64,000 bases of DNA, from the NCBI RefSeq assembly GCF_018860505.1, contig NZ_JAHKPU010000039.1:118223-182222 (forward strand). The letters run 5' to 3'. The first letter of the stretch is position 1. Each line of letters starts with the position of its first letter. Origin of the DNA: Pacificibacter marinus. GTDB taxonomy: Bacteria > Pseudomonadota > Alphaproteobacteria > Rhodobacterales > Rhodobacteraceae. Made by a program: the position numbers and the translations under genes. Under the pieces are notes generated by a model. The model was not told the origin of the DNA and did no database searches. It worked only from the letters and a program-made list of their open reading frames with translations. Positions 34,193 through 44,372 of the stretch are shown in pieces.

Positions 34193-34762
34193 TTATTCTG
34201 GCGTGTGAGGCGCTTCTGGCGGCTCATACGGTTCGCGAGACGGACGCCCCAAAACATCTTTGAGTTCCTCAAGTTCGATAAAGTTGTCCGCTTGACGACG
34301 TAACTCATCCGCGATCATTGGCGGCTGTGATCGAATTGTGGATACAACCGAGACGCGCACACCTTGACGCTGCAAGCTTTCAATCAGAGGTCTAAAGTCA
34401 CCATCCCCTGAGAAAATCACAATATGGTCTACATGTGGTGCCAGTTCCATCGCGTTGACAGCTAATTCGATGTCCATATTGCCTTTGATTTTACGGCGAC
34501 CCATCGAGTCGGTAAATTCTTTGGCCGGCTTGGTCACCATGGTGAAGCCGTTATAGTTGAGCCAATCGACCAGAGGGCGGATCGGTGAATAGTCGTCGTT
34601 CTCTAGCAACGCAGTATAGTAAAACGCACGCAAAAGCTTTCCGCGGCGCATGAACTCCTGACGAAGCAATTTGTAATCGATATCAAACCCTAGGGCTTTG
34701 GCCGCGGCGTAGAGGTTCGATCCGTCGATGAACAGAGCGAGACGTTCATCTCTATAGAACAT
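34193..34762 (-). CDS. NYN-domain (LabA/DUF88-like) PIN-fold protein
   Basis: 189 residues. A PIN/NYN fold with the acidic cluster LALFIDGSNLYAAAKAL (Asp13), the Asp of NMDIELAVNAME near 106 and IFSGDGDFRPLIESL near 121-131. LabA/DUF88 proteins with these residues include metal-dependent ribonucleases (e.g. the Limkain-b1/NYN group); a possible RNA-processing role is inferred. A Pro/Glu-rich tail (EPYEPPEAPHTPE) follows. It has its own terminator, is divergent from folK, and is probably monocistronic. Confidence 0.86.
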   Translation of the reverse strand: MFYRDERLALFIDGSNLYAAAKALGFDIDYKLLRQEFMRRGKLLRAFYYTALLENDDYSPIRPLVDWLNYNGFTMVTKPAKEFTDSMGRRKIKGNMDIELAVNAMELAPHVDHIVIFSGDGDFRPLIESLQRQGVRVSVVSTIRSQPPMIADELRRQADNFIELEELKDVLGRPSREPYEPPEAPHTPE

Positions 34763-34886
34763 TCGATTAGTCCTTTTATAGTTGGGGTGCGCGTCCCAAA
34801 AAGTCAGAAGCGCATGGTTTAGTTTGACTAGAAGTAGTATGAAATCGCGCCAAGTAAAACATGTCTAAATATATAGGGATAAGATC

Positions 34887-35474
34887 TTGCTGCGAGACAA
34901 AAATTTGCAACTCGCGAGAAATCGCGCAATTCTTGCTTTTGGCGGGAATTTGTCGTCTTCAATCGGTTCCGTAATTGAGACGATTTCGGCTGCATTGCTC
35001 GAATTGACTGCGCGTGGCGTGGTGGTGAAAGATCAGAGCCGTTTTTTTCAAACGCCTTGCTTTCCCGTCGGTGCCGGGCCTGATTATGTGAACTTGGTCG
35101 CTGTGGTGTCTACGTCTCTTGGGCCTCAGGTGTTGTTGAACCATCTGCATGAAGTTGAGGCAAAGTTTGGACGCGCACGCGATAGTCGGTGGGCAGGGCG
35201 CACACTGGATATAGACATATTATCATATGAAAATCTGATAGTTCCGGATTTGGCCACCTATCAGCACTGGGTGGATTTGCCGTTAGATGTGCAAATGGAA
35301 GAGGCGCCTCACAATCTCATACTGCCGCATCCGCGTATCCAAGATAGGGGGTTTGTACTGATTCCCTTGTGCGACGTTTGGCCTGAATGGATACACCCTG
35401 TTTCAGGTAAAACAGCGCAGATGCTGTGCGATAGCTTGCCAATAAGTGAAACTATGGGGATAATACCTTTGTGA
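34887..35474 (+). CDS. folK: 2-Amino-4-hydroxy-6-hydroxymethyldihydropteridine pyrophosphokinase
   Basis: 195 residues, longer than usual by a short N-terminal tail; the TTG start is chosen because AGGGAT precedes it by seven bases. HPPK landmarks are ILAFGGNLSSSIGS, SRFFQTPCFP, YVNLVAVVST, LNHLHEVEAKFGRAR, RTLDIDILSYEN (metal-binding Asp-Ile-Asp) and LILPHPRIQDRGFVLIPL. It transfers pyrophosphate from ATP in folate synthesis. It precedes rpoZ by about 107 bp, in which a short palindrome lies. Confidence 0.92.
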   Translation: MLRDKNLQLARNRAILAFGGNLSSSIGSVIETISAALLELTARGVVVKDQSRFFQTPCFPVGAGPDYVNLVAVVSTSLGPQVLLNHLHEVEAKFGRARDSRWAGRTLDIDILSYENLIVPDLATYQHWVDLPLDVQMEEAPHNLILPHPRIQDRGFVLIPLCDVWPEWIHPVSGKTAQMLCDSLPISETMGIIPL

Positions 35475-35494
35475 AACATCAAGAAATGCAGCGT

Positions 35495-35507
35495 TTAGCG
35501 CTTAAAG
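35495..35507. promoter_or_regulatory. TTTAGCGCTTAAA near-palindrome before rpoZ
   Basis: A short AGCGCT-centred element in the folK-rpoZ spacer. It shares the TTAGCGC core with three copies upstream of pckA and one before tuf, so it could be another site for the same regulator, or chance. Confidence 0.25.
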
Positions 35508-35581
35508 GTACCTTGTCAATTGCAGGGCAAGCGCCTAAATAGGGCGCTTGTATCCCTCGCTAAGTTGGAATTGGAGATCTC

Positions 35582-35935
35582 ATGGCTCGCGTCACAGTAG
35601 AAGATTGCGTTGATAAAGTTCCGAATCGTTTCGAACTTGTAATGCTTGCATCGCACCGCGCTCGCGAAATTTCGGCTGGGTCAACGTTGACCGTAGACCG
35701 TGACAACGACAAAAACCCTGTTGTTGCTCTGCGTGAGATCGCTGATGAAACTCAATTGGCTTCCGCATTGCGTGAGCGTCAGATCGAGTCCAACCAGACA
35801 CAGATCGAAGTTGATGAACCAGAAGAAGACCAAATGGCGCTTCTTATGGGGCAAGAAACAGATCAACCTGTTGAAGACGATATGTCTGAAGAAAAACTTC
35901 TGCGGGCATTGATGGAAGCCCAAGGGCAACAATAA
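35582..35935 (+). CDS. rpoZ: RNA polymerase omega subunit
   Basis: 117 residues, typical for alphaproteobacteria. It begins [30 protein letters not shown], the canonical omega N-terminus, and ends in an acidic tail. Omega helps assemble the beta' subunit and is part of the ppGpp site; the rsh gene follows 52 bases downstream, as in many alphaproteobacteria. GGAG precedes the ATG. Confidence 0.96.
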   Translation: MARVTVEDCVDKVPNRFELVMLASHRAREISAGSTLTVDRDNDKNPVVALREIADETQLASALRERQIESNQTQIEVDEPEEDQMALLMGQETDQPVEDDMSEEKLLRALMEAQGQQ

Positions 35936-35987
35936 TTTTGCGCCACGAGCCTTTGGTTCTGGCCAGTGTAAGAAGAGTGCGGACCGA

Positions 35988-38105
35988 ATGATCGACGTCG
36001 AAGACCTGATCGCTTTGGTCCGCAACTACAACCCTAAGACCAATGCAGATTTAATCCGTGAAGCCTATGCTTACGGAAAGGAGATGCATGAGGGGCAGTT
36101 CCGTCATTCTGGTGAGCCGTATTTTTCTCACCCGATCGCAGTCGCTGCGATTTTGACTGAACAAGCCCTTGATGATGCGACCATCATCACGGCACTGTTG
36201 CATGACACTATCGAAGACACGAAATCGACCTATAAAGAGGTCGAGCGCAAGTTTGGCACGGATGTGGCTGAGCTTGTGGATGGCGTTACCAAGCTGACCA
36301 ATTTGCAGCTGTCCAGCTCTGAGACCAAGCAGGCCGAGAATTTTCGCAAGCTGTTTATGGCGATGTCCAAAGATCTGCGGGTGATTTTGGTTAAGCTGGC
36401 AGATCGGTTGCATAATATGCGCACGATCAAATCCATGCGCCCCGAAAAACAGTTGCAAAAAGCCCGTGAAACCATGGATATCTTTGCGCCACTTGCAGGC
36501 CGCATGGGGATGCAATGGATGCGCGAGGAGCTTGAGGATCTCAGCTTTCGTGTGATCAACCCTGAGGCACGCCATTCGATCATCCGCCGCTTTATCATGT
36601 TGCAACGTGAAACGGGCGATGTGATCCATAAAATCACCAATGACATCCGTGCCGAGTTGGAACGCGAAGGCATCGAGGCGGATGTTTTTGGACGGGCCAA
36701 AAAGCCCTATTCTATCTGGCGCAAAATGGAAGAAAAGCAGCAAAGCTTTTCACGCCTGTCCGATATTTACGGCTTTCGTATCATCACCACATCCGAAGGT
36801 GATTGTTATCGCACCTTAGGCGTGATCCACCAAAGATGGCGGGCAGTCCCAACGCGTTTCAAAGATTATATTTCGCAACCTAAAACCAACGGCTATCGCT
36901 CGATCCATACCACTGTCTCTGGGCGCGATGGCAAACGTGTTGAGGTGCAGATTCGTACCCGTCAAATGCACGAAGTCGCCGAAGGTGGCGTGGCGGCGCA
37001 TTGGTCGTATCGCGATGGTGTGCGTGCCAATAACCCATTTGCGGTTGACCCAGCCAAGTGGTTGGCAAAGCTCACGGAGCGGTTCGAAAATTCTGACGAT
37101 CACAGCGAGTTTTTGGAACACGTAAAGTTGGAAATGTATTCCGATCAGGTGTTTTGCTTCACACCCAAAGGGGAAGTGATCAAATTACCCAAAGGGGCGA
37201 CCCCGCTTGATTACGCCTATTCCATTCACACCCGTATTGGTGACAGTTGCGTTGGTGCCAAAGTCGATGGCATTCGTGTGCCGCTTTGGACGCGGTTGAA
37301 AAATGGTCAGTCCGTTGAAATTTTGACAGCGGAAGGCCAGCGCCCTCAAGGGACATGGCTGGATATCGTTGTCACAGGGCGGGCGAAAGCGGCTATTCGT
37401 AAATCGTTGCGCGAAGAAGATCGCGAGCGCTTTGTCAAATTGGGGCGTGAATTGGCCCGTTTGGCCTTTGAACATGTGGGCAAAAAAGCGTCTGAAAAAG
37501 CACTGGCAACGGCTGCTAAACAATTGTCTTTGTCCTCAACTGAAGAACTGTTGTCTCGAATGGGATCTGCTGAGTTGACGGCGACAGATGTGATAAAAGC
37601 TGTCTACCCAGAATTGGTGCGCGCGTCTGGCAATGTGGATGCCAAGCGTGCCGTGTTGGGTTTGAGCGAAGATCAAACCTACAACCGTGCCCAATGCTGC
37701 CAAGCCGTTCCGGGGGAACGCATCGTGGGGATCACCTATCGCGGCAAAGGCGTTATGCTGCACGCAATTGATTGCCCCGCACTTGAAGAACTTGAAGCTG
37801 AAACAGATCGTTGGGTCGACCTTCAATGGCATTCGGGGCCGCACGGGGCAATTCATGCAGTGTCTTTGGATGTCACAATTTCAAATGACACTGGCGTTTT
37901 GGGACGTATTTGTACTTTGATTGGCGAGCAAAAAGCCAATATTTCTGATCTTACATTCATTGATAGAAAACCTGATTTCTTTAGGGTGATTATCGATGCT
38001 GATGTCAGGGATATTGAGCATCTTCATGCTGTGATGTTAGCACTTGAGGCCGAAAGCGACGTTGCACGTGTGCGCCGCTATAGAGATTTGAACAGAAAGC
38101 CCTAA
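35988..38105 (+). CDS. rsh: Bifunctional (p)ppGpp synthase/hydrolase Rsh
   Basis: 705 residues, the single long Rel/Spo protein of alphaproteobacteria. The hydrolase HD domain shows HDTIEDT near residue 67, the synthetase domain shows GYRSIHTTV near 302 and VQIRTRQMHEVAEGGVAAHW near 320, then a TGS domain (KGATPLDYAYSIHTRIG, 404-420) and a C-terminal ACT domain (VSLDVTISNDTGVLGRIC). With the HD motif and synthetase intact it should both make and destroy (p)ppGpp. It follows rpoZ. Confidence 0.95.
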   Translation: MIDVEDLIALVRNYNPKTNADLIREAYAYGKEMHEGQFRHSGEPYFSHPIAVAAILTEQALDDATIITALLHDTIEDTKSTYKEVERKFGTDVAELVDGVTKLTNLQLSSSETKQAENFRKLFMAMSKDLRVILVKLADRLHNMRTIKSMRPEKQLQKARETMDIFAPLAGRMGMQWMREELEDLSFRVINPEARHSIIRRFIMLQRETGDVIHKITNDIRAELEREGIEADVFGRAKKPYSIWRKMEEKQQSFSRLSDIYGFRIITTSEGDCYRTLGVIHQRWRAVPTRFKDYISQPKTNGYRSIHTTVSGRDGKRVEVQIRTRQMHEVAEGGVAAHWSYRDGVRANNPFAVDPAKWLAKLTERFENSDDHSEFLEHVKLEMYSDQVFCFTPKGEVIKLPKGATPLDYAYSIHTRIGDSCVGAKVDGIRVPLWTRLKNGQSVEILTAEGQRPQGTWLDIVVTGRAKAAIRKSLREEDRERFVKLGRELARLAFEHVGKKASEKALATAAKQLSLSSTEELLSRMGSAELTATDVIKAVYPELVRASGNVDAKRAVLGLSEDQTYNRAQCCQAVPGERIVGITYRGKGVMLHAIDCPALEELEAETDRWVDLQWHSGPHGAIHAVSLDVTISNDTGVLGRICTLIGEQKANISDLTFIDRKPDFFRVIIDADVRDIEHLHAVMLALEAESDVARVRRYRDLNRKP

Positions 38106-38124
38106 AGGGTCTTTGAGGGAAAAC

Positions 38125-38775
38125 GTGGTTTTCAAACGCCGAGATAGGCTGTCGCCCATCAAGTGGGTGCAACAGTGGGTTTGGCCTCGCGGGGGTTGGT
38201 CTCGCGCTGTGCGCTATCTTAAGCTACGTCTTAATCGTTTACCTGGAACCCCTGACAGTATTGCACGTGGCGTTTATGTTGGAGTGTTTACAGCCTTTAC
38301 GCCGTTTTTTGGCGCGCATTTTGTTATCGCAGCCATTCTCGCAAAATTAATGCGTGGCAATGTCTTGGCGGCCATATTGGCGACATTTGCTGGCAATCCT
38401 CTGACCTATGTCCCCATTGCAGTGATTTCTCTTAAAGTCGGATGTTTTATACTGGGGTCTGAATTTGACACCTATAGTGAGCGGTCATTCGTCGGAAAGT
38501 TCTATGATGCAAGCCATGATTTACTACATAATCTCAAAGCGCTGGTAACAAATGATGTGGCGAATTGGGATGGTGTTCTTCGGTTTGCAAGTGATGTGTT
38601 CTATCCTTATTTGATTGGCGGTGTGGTGCTTGGCACCTTGGCTGGCGGTGCCGCGTATTACGTGAGCTTGCCAATGATCACAGCGTTTCAAAAACACCGA
38701 CGCGGACGGCTCAAGGCCAAACTTGAAGAACTGAGCCGCAAAACCGGGTCTTTTAAGCCTAACAATAAGCAGTGA
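38125..38775 (+). CDS. DUF2062-domain membrane protein
   Basis: 216 residues. The GTG start has GAGGG five to six bases upstream; a TTG twelve bases earlier has none. A basic N-terminal part (KRRDRLSPIKWVQQWVWPRGGW) precedes hydrophobic segments around SIARGVYVGVFTAFTPFFGAHFVIAAILAKLMRGN, FAGNPLTYVPIAVISLKVGCFIL and PYLIGGVVLGTLAGGAAYY. The F(T/S)P(F/L)xG core is the DUF2062 signature; function unknown, sometimes next to glycosyltransferases. It lies 19 bases after rsh, likely in the same transcript. Confidence 0.85.
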   Translation: MVFKRRDRLSPIKWVQQWVWPRGGWSRAVRYLKLRLNRLPGTPDSIARGVYVGVFTAFTPFFGAHFVIAAILAKLMRGNVLAAILATFAGNPLTYVPIAVISLKVGCFILGSEFDTYSERSFVGKFYDASHDLLHNLKALVTNDVANWDGVLRFASDVFYPYLIGGVVLGTLAGGAAYYVSLPMITAFQKHRRGRLKAKLEELSRKTGSFKPNNKQ

Positions 38776-38905
38776 AAATTTTATTGATGGGGGCGATCAA
38801 AAATAGTCGGTTCCCTTTTGAAGCAGTCCGTCTATTTTGCACTCAGAGAGAGCAGAGCGTTTGCGGTGGAATGGCCTTCACGCGGCGCAATAAGAAAGGC
38901 ATCCT

Positions 38906-39655
38906 ATGACTGTATTATCCCCGTTGCGTTTGGGCATGAACATTGACCATGTGGCGACTGTGCGCAATGCTCGCGGATCGGCTTATCCTGATCCTGTGCG
39001 CGCCGCTAAACTGGCAGAAGAGGCTGGCGCTGACGGTATTACTGCACATCTGCGTGAGGATCGCCGTCATATCACAGATTCCGATATTGATGCCCTTGTC
39101 GAACACTTGAGCGTGCCTTTGAACTTTGAAATGGCCGCGACGCCTGAGATGCAAGCGATTGCGCTGCGTCACAAACCGCATGCCGTCTGCATCGTGCCCG
39201 AAAAGCGCGAGGAACGCACCACGGAAGGCGGTTTAGAGGTTGCTCGTGAAGAAAACAGCTTGGCGCATTTTATCGCTCCTCTGCGTGAGGCAGGCAGTCG
39301 TGTGTCGATTTTTATTGCTGCAGACCGTGCCCAAATTGAAGCGGCGCATCGCATTGGTGCTGCTGTGGTCGAATTGCACACGGGCGCTTATTGCGATTTG
39401 CATGCCGAAGGACAATTCGATGCACGTGATGATGAATTAAAACGTCTGACTGAAATGGCGGATTTTGCCAACCTTCTTGGGCTTGAGGTTCATGCGGGGC
39501 ATGGCTTGACCTATGAAACTGTTCAACCGATTGCGGCTTTACCTCAGATCGTTGAGTTGAACATCGGGCATTTTTTAATTGGCGAATCTATTTTTCGCGG
39601 CCTCAAACCTGCCATTCATGAGATGCGGCGTTTGATGGATGAGGCGCGCGGATGA
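38906..39655 (+). CDS. pdxJ: Pyridoxine 5'-phosphate synthase
   Basis: 249 residues. Starts with [24 protein letters not shown], and shows [19 protein letters not shown], the catalytic Glu in [11 protein letters not shown] and the phosphate-site Gly/His residues [16 protein letters not shown]. It condenses 1-deoxyxylulose 5-phosphate with aminoacetone phosphate to make PNP. AAAGG precedes the start. The stop overlaps the LysE start by four bases. Confidence 0.96.
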   Translation: MTVLSPLRLGMNIDHVATVRNARGSAYPDPVRAAKLAEEAGADGITAHLREDRRHITDSDIDALVEHLSVPLNFEMAATPEMQAIALRHKPHAVCIVPEKREERTTEGGLEVAREENSLAHFIAPLREAGSRVSIFIAADRAQIEAAHRIGAAVVELHTGAYCDLHAEGQFDARDDELKRLTEMADFANLLGLEVHAGHGLTYETVQPIAALPQIVELNIGHFLIGESIFRGLKPAIHEMRRLMDEARG

Positions 39656-40275
39656 TCCTATTTGCCGACCTATGGCCCATTCTGTTGGGATGGGCGATTG
39701 CGGTGGGGTCTCCGGGACCGGCTGTGTTGGCCATCGCAGGCGCGTCGATGGGGGCGGGGCGCAAAAACGGATTGGCTTTGGCCTTTGGTGTCTGGAATGG
39801 TTCGATGGTTTGGGCCTGCATCGCCGCCCTTGGTTTCGGGGCTATTATGGTGTCCCATGCATGGGTGTTTGAGACGCTTCGGTATCTTGGCGCTGGATAT
39901 CTGCTATACCTCGCTTTTAAATCGGCGAAGTCAGCATTGCGCAGCGGTATTAATCATATCGCACCAAGCACTGACACGATGCAAAAGGCGTGGCAGCGCG
40001 GATTTTTAATTCACGTTATGAACCCGAAAGCAGCCTTGTTTTGGGGCGCACTTTTCGCGGTTGTGATTCCGCAAAGTGCGGCACCGATTGCCGTGGCTCA
40101 GGTGGCCGTGACGTGCTTACTGACCTCGCTTGTGGTGATGTCTTTTATGGCTTTACTGTTCTCAACACGGATCATCTCAAACGGATATCTGCGGATGCAT
40201 CGTCTCTTTGATGGCGCTTTCGCGACACTCTTTGGCTATGCGGCACTTAAAGTGGTCACATCAAAATTGGTTTGA
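39652..40275 (+). CDS. LysE/RhtB-family translocator
   Basis: 207 residues with about six hydrophobic helices. LysE signature near the N-terminus: [34 protein letters not shown]. Members export amino acids and their derivatives; substrate unknown. ATGA overlap with pdxJ and a seven-base gap to acpS suggest one transcript. Confidence 0.87.
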   Translation: MILFADLWPILLGWAIAVGSPGPAVLAIAGASMGAGRKNGLALAFGVWNGSMVWACIAALGFGAIMVSHAWVFETLRYLGAGYLLYLAFKSAKSALRSGINHIAPSTDTMQKAWQRGFLIHVMNPKAALFWGALFAVVIPQSAAPIAVAQVAVTCLLTSLVVMSFMALLFSTRIISNGYLRMHRLFDGAFATLFGYAALKVVTSKLV

Positions 40276-40282
40276 GATATAC

Positions 40283-40684
40283 ATGATACTAGGCATTGGC
40301 ACAGACCTCGCAAATATCGAACGCATATCAGACACACTTGAACGCTTTGGCGATCGCTTCAAAACGCGTGTGTTCACGGAGCTTGAGCGGAGCAAAGCCG
40401 AAAGCCGCAAAGACGTGGCAGGCACTTATGCAAAACGTTGGGCCGCGAAAGAGGCCTGTTCCAAAGCTTTGGGTACAGGCTTGGCCATGGGCATTTCTTG
40501 GAAGGATATGTCGGTCGCCAATATGAGCACAGGTCAGCCGACAATGCAGTTGACAGGTTGGGCCAAAGATCGGCTTGCAGCCATGACGCCCGCGGGGCAT
40601 GAGGCGCTTATTCATGTCACGTTAACCGATGATCACCCTTGGGCGCAGGCTTTTGTGGTGATCGAGGCGCGCCCGCTTTCGTAA
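40283..40684 (+). CDS. acpS: Holo-[acyl-carrier-protein] synthase
   Basis: 133 residues from [15 protein letters not shown], with Asp8 as metal ligand and the second metal/catalytic Glu in [17 protein letters not shown]. It transfers phosphopantetheine from CoA to apo-ACP. A longer frame from 40208 lies inside the LysE gene and is not used. 142 bp lie before lepB, without visible terminator. Confidence 0.94.
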   Translation: MILGIGTDLANIERISDTLERFGDRFKTRVFTELERSKAESRKDVAGTYAKRWAAKEACSKALGTGLAMGISWKDMSVANMSTGQPTMQLTGWAKDRLAAMTPAGHEALIHVTLTDDHPWAQAFVVIEARPLS

Positions 40685-40826
40685 AATGCACTTGTGAGAC
40701 TATAAAACTTGCCGAAACCACAGTGTTTTGCGTGATGCGCTTGACAGCACCCGCGCCGCTGAGCATGAAACTCACAACAGGTTTGGCACAAACCCGCATA
40801 TGTCCGATAAAGGTGAGATTTAAGAT

Positions 40827-41609
40827 ATGAGCAAAGCAAAAGATTCTGTAACCGAAACGGTGAAAACCGTTGTTTATGCTCTGCTGATCGCGGGTATTTT
40901 CCGGTCTTTGTTTTTCCAGCCGTTCTTTATTCCGTCCAGTTCGATGAAAAGCACCCTTTTGGTTGGCGACTTTTTGTTCGTAAATAAGATGAGCTATGGT
41001 TTTTCTGAATATTCTTGCCCGAGCCTCGTACGGTTCCTATGTCCGATCTCTGGCCGCATATTAGCGTCAGCACCTGAACGCGGTGACGTTGTCGTGTTTG
41101 AACACCCCACTCAGCACCGCGCCTTTGTAAAGCGTCTGATCGGGTTGCCTGGCGATAAAATCCAAATGAAAAACGGCGTTTTGTTCATCAATGGTGAAGA
41201 AGCTGTACAGACACCTGATGGCGTATTTTCCGAAACATTCGCCCCACAAGGCGCCGCAGGCAACACGCCGCGCTGTTCCAATCAAGCCGTTGGTTTGGGT
41301 GGCGAATGTGTCAAAGAGCGCTTTATTGAAACTTTCCCGAATGGCGAAAGCCATCACATTCTAAACATCGGACAATCGCGCGTGGATGACACGCCTGTGT
41401 TTACAGTGCCTGACGCGCAGTATTTCTTTATGGGCGACAATCGTGATAATTCCGCTGACAGTCGTATTGCTCAGCCAACAGGTGTTGGTTTTGTGCCTGA
41501 AAAATTCTTGCTTGGCCGTGTCGACCGTGTGATGTTCTCGGCTGCTGGCAAAAGACTGTTTTATATTTGGACATGGCGTCTGGACCGTTTCTTTAAGGAA
41601 ATCGTGTGA
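40827..41609 (+). CDS. lepB: Signal peptidase I
   Basis: 260 residues with one N-terminal membrane helix ([16 protein letters not shown]). The catalytic Ser is in [13 protein letters not shown] and the general-base Lys in [15 protein letters not shown]; the C-terminal [11 protein letters not shown] block is intact. It cleaves Sec and Tat signal peptides at the periplasmic face. The stop overlaps the rnc GTG start (GTGA). Confidence 0.95.
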   Translation: MSKAKDSVTETVKTVVYALLIAGIFRSLFFQPFFIPSSSMKSTLLVGDFLFVNKMSYGFSEYSCPSLVRFLCPISGRILASAPERGDVVVFEHPTQHRAFVKRLIGLPGDKIQMKNGVLFINGEEAVQTPDGVFSETFAPQGAAGNTPRCSNQAVGLGGECVKERFIETFPNGESHHILNIGQSRVDDTPVFTVPDAQYFFMGDNRDNSADSRIAQPTGVGFVPEKFLLGRVDRVMFSAAGKRLFYIWTWRLDRFFKEIV

Positions 41610-42292
41610 AAATTGCTGCCGAACTCAAAGCCTTTGAAGCGCGCCTTGGCCATAGCTTTAAAAACCCAGAGCATCTGACACGTGCTGTGACGCATAGCTC
41701 GTTTTCGTCTGCAACACGCCCTGACAATCAACGCCTTGAGTTTTTAGGCGACCGCGTATTGGGGTTGAGCATGGCTGAAGCATTGTTCGAGGCTGATATC
41801 GCCGCATCCGAGGGTCAATTGGCACCGCGTTTCAATGCGCTGGTGCGCAAAGAGACCTGCGCGGATATCGCCCGCGATATTGATTTGGGGGCAGTCTTGA
41901 AATTGGGACGCTCTGAAATGTTGTCAGGTGGCCGTCGTAAAGAGGCGCTGCTGGCCGATGCGATGGAAGCTGTGATTGCTGCTGTTTATAAAGACGCTGG
42001 GTTTGATGTGGCCAAAGACGTTGTGCTTAGGCTCTGGGGCAAGCGCATTAAAACCGTGGACGCCGACAGCCGCGACCCGAAAACGGCGCTGCAAGAATGG
42101 GCGCAGGCGCGCAAACAACAGCCACCGAAATATGAAGAGGTAAAGCGTTCTGGCCCCGACCATGCGCCAGTCTTTACCATCGAAGTGCAATTGCAAAGCG
42201 GGCAAACCATGCGCGCCGAGGCAACATCAAAACGCAACGCTGAGCAAGCCGCCGCCAAGGCGCTTCTGGATCAATTGGAGAGCGGACAATGA
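41606..42292 (+). CDS. rnc: Ribonuclease III
   Basis: 228 residues with GTG start overlapping lepB. The catalytic signature [19 protein letters not shown] is near residue 44; a C-terminal dsRBD covers about 155-225 ([11 protein letters not shown] ... [13 protein letters not shown]). Cleaves double-stranded RNA, including rRNA precursors. Its stop overlaps the era start (ATGA), a standard rnc-era pairing. Confidence 0.96.
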   Translation: MKIAAELKAFEARLGHSFKNPEHLTRAVTHSSFSSATRPDNQRLEFLGDRVLGLSMAEALFEADIAASEGQLAPRFNALVRKETCADIARDIDLGAVLKLGRSEMLSGGRRKEALLADAMEAVIAAVYKDAGFDVAKDVVLRLWGKRIKTVDADSRDPKTALQEWAQARKQQPPKYEEVKRSGPDHAPVFTIEVQLQSGQTMRAEATSKRNAEQAAAKALLDQLESGQ

Positions 42293-43206
42293 CCGACGAA
42301 AAGACGACACGCGCGGGCTTTGTTGCGCTTATCGGTGAGCCCAACGCGGGCAAGTCCACTCTTTTGAACCGCATGGTAGGGGCTAAGGTTTCTATCGTGA
42401 CGCACAAAGTCCAAACCACCCGCGCACGTATTCGTGGTGTGGCGATTGAGGGCGATAGCCAGTTGGTATTCGTTGATACGCCGGGCATCTTTAAACCGAC
42501 CCGTCGCTTGGACCGCGCCATGGTGGCGGCGGCTTGGGGTGGTGCTGCGGACGCGGATGTTGTGGTGCTGTTGATCGAGGCGCATCGCGGCATGACCAAA
42601 GGGGTTGAGGCCATTTTGGACGCTCTGTCCGAGCGCACAGACACGCGTAATATTTCGTTGGCCATCAACAAAATCGACCGCGTACCTGTCGATGCTTTGT
42701 TGGAACTGACCAGCAAAATGAACGAACGTTTCAACTTTAATAAGACGTTTTTGATCTCGGCTGAAAAAGGGCACGGCGTAGACGACCTGCGCGAATGGTT
42801 GGCGGCTGAAGTGCCTGTGGGGCCGTGGCTTTACCCCGAAGATCAAATCGCCGATCTGCCACTGCGCATGATTGCCGCTGAGATTACGCGTGAAAAACTG
42901 ACCCTGCAATTGCACCAAGAACTGCCTTATCAGTTGACGGTTGAAACCGAAAACTGGGAAGAGCGCAAAGACGGCTCTGCGCGCATTGACCAAGTGATCT
43001 ATGTGGCCCGTGACGGTCACAAAGGTATCTTGCTGGGTCACAAAGGCGAGACGATCAAACGCATTTCACGTGCCTCACGTGAGGAACTCAACACCTTTCT
43101 TGACCGCAAAGTGCATTTGTTTCTTCAGGTCAAAGTGCGTCCAAACTGGTTGGAAGAATCTGAACGCTACGGTGAAATGGGTCTCGATTTTAAAGACGGG
43201 AACTAA
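42289..43206 (+). CDS. era: GTPase Era
   Basis: 305 residues. G1 GEPNAGKST (14-22), G3 DTPGIF, and G4 NKID are visible; the C-terminal KH domain contains [18 protein letters not shown]. Era binds 16S rRNA near its 3' end during 30S assembly. It overlaps rnc by four bases. Confidence 0.96.
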   Translation: MTDEKTTRAGFVALIGEPNAGKSTLLNRMVGAKVSIVTHKVQTTRARIRGVAIEGDSQLVFVDTPGIFKPTRRLDRAMVAAAWGGAADADVVVLLIEAHRGMTKGVEAILDALSERTDTRNISLAINKIDRVPVDALLELTSKMNERFNFNKTFLISAEKGHGVDDLREWLAAEVPVGPWLYPEDQIADLPLRMIAAEITREKLTLQLHQELPYQLTVETENWEERKDGSARIDQVIYVARDGHKGILLGHKGETIKRISRASREELNTFLDRKVHLFLQVKVRPNWLEESERYGEMGLDFKDGN

Positions 43207-43212
43207 GCGCTC

Positions 43213-43545
43213 TTGGCGCGGCTTACTGCTGATATCTGGGTATCCGCCTATTTGACGCGTCTGCGTTTGGCGGATATTCCCGTTTTTGTCGTCAAGAAAG
43301 GCGATGCGACTGCTGGAGCTGTGATGATCAAGCTCAACACGCTGGACGGCCAAGCTGTCGCCTATCAACGCCAATTCGATTTGATGGCAGATCGCCGCGA
43401 ATGGGTCGAACTGGCCCGCGGAGCAGAACGCGATGTCGATGCGGCCCTAAACAAGCAACGCGGCTATGACCCTGATCTGTGGATTGTTGAGGTTGAAGAC
43501 CGTGATGGTCGCACGCTTTTGGACGAAGTCGGCCTGTCGGATTGA
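43213..43545 (+). CDS. DUF1491-family protein
   Basis: 110 residues from a TTG start seven bases after era. It is a DUF1491 protein: MARLTADIWVSAYLTRL, GDATAGAVMIKLNTLDG, REWVELARGAERDVDAALNKQ and DPDLWIVEVEDRDGRTLLDE. The family is confined mostly to alphaproteobacteria and has no established function; it typically sits between era and recO, as here. The start codon is uncertain; a distant GGGA is the only candidate ribosome site. Confidence 0.82.
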   Translation: MARLTADIWVSAYLTRLRLADIPVFVVKKGDATAGAVMIKLNTLDGQAVAYQRQFDLMADRREWVELARGAERDVDAALNKQRGYDPDLWIVEVEDRDGRTLLDEVGLSD

Positions 43546-43619
43546 CGCTGTGATAACGTCGAGGCACGATAGCCTAAGTAAATTGACTTCAGACGACAAA
43601 CCAAAAAGGGATGCCGCAC

Positions 43620-44372
43620 GTGATTGAATGGCGTGATCAAGGTGCCGTCTTGGCAGTCCGTAAATACGGCGAAACCTCTGTGATCGTCGATGTATTCACG
43701 GAACATCACGGGCGTCACGCAGGGGTTGTGCGTGGTGGTATCTCGCGCAAAATGACACCGCATTTGCAACCCGGTGGTCAGGTGTCACTGACGTGGAAGG
43801 CGCGCCTTGAAGATCAACTTGGCAGTTTCACTTTCGAGCCAATCAAAAGCCGCGCTGCCGCCGTTATGAACGACCCTATGGCGCTGTCGGCGCTTAATTC
43901 GATCACTGCCATGCTGGCCTTTGCCCTGCCAGAACGCGAAACGCATGGGTATTTATATGTCGACAGTATGAGCCTGCTCGATAAGCTTGGTAACGATCCC
44001 AATTGGCCTTTGGATTATCTTCAATGGGAATTGTCGATGCTTGAAGAACTGGGGTTCGGGTTGGATCTATCGGCTTGCGCAGTCACCGGCACCCATGATG
44101 ATTTGATTTATGTGTCGCCCAAATCTGGTCGCGCCGTCAGCCGCAAAGGTGCAGGCGAATGGGCAGATCGCATGTTGCCATTGCCGCAATGTTTGCTGGG
44201 ACAAGCGCCGTTGGAATATCGTGAAGTTCTGCGTGGGCTTACAACGACGGGGCATTTTTTAACGCGTTTTGCTGGCGAGACGGGCGACAAGCCTGTGCCT
44301 GTCGCCCGAGATCGTTTTCTAGATCGTTTGCAAAAATCTGCAGCACTTGAACCGCCACGTTTCGAAGGCTAG
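43620..44372 (+). CDS. recO: DNA repair protein RecO
   Basis: 250 residues from a GTG with AAGGGA eight bases before it; the ATG at 43611 sits directly on that site and is rejected. N-terminal OB fold: [28 protein letters not shown]; then helical domain with [23 protein letters not shown]. RecO anneals ssDNA and loads RecA with RecR in gap repair. Its last four bases overlap the convergent acyl-CoA dehydrogenase. Confidence 0.92.
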   Translation: MIEWRDQGAVLAVRKYGETSVIVDVFTEHHGRHAGVVRGGISRKMTPHLQPGGQVSLTWKARLEDQLGSFTFEPIKSRAAAVMNDPMALSALNSITAMLAFALPERETHGYLYVDSMSLLDKLGNDPNWPLDYLQWELSMLEELGFGLDLSACAVTGTHDDLIYVSPKSGRAVSRKGAGEWADRMLPLPQCLLGQAPLEYREVLRGLTTTGHFLTRFAGETGDKPVPVARDRFLDRLQKSAALEPPRFEG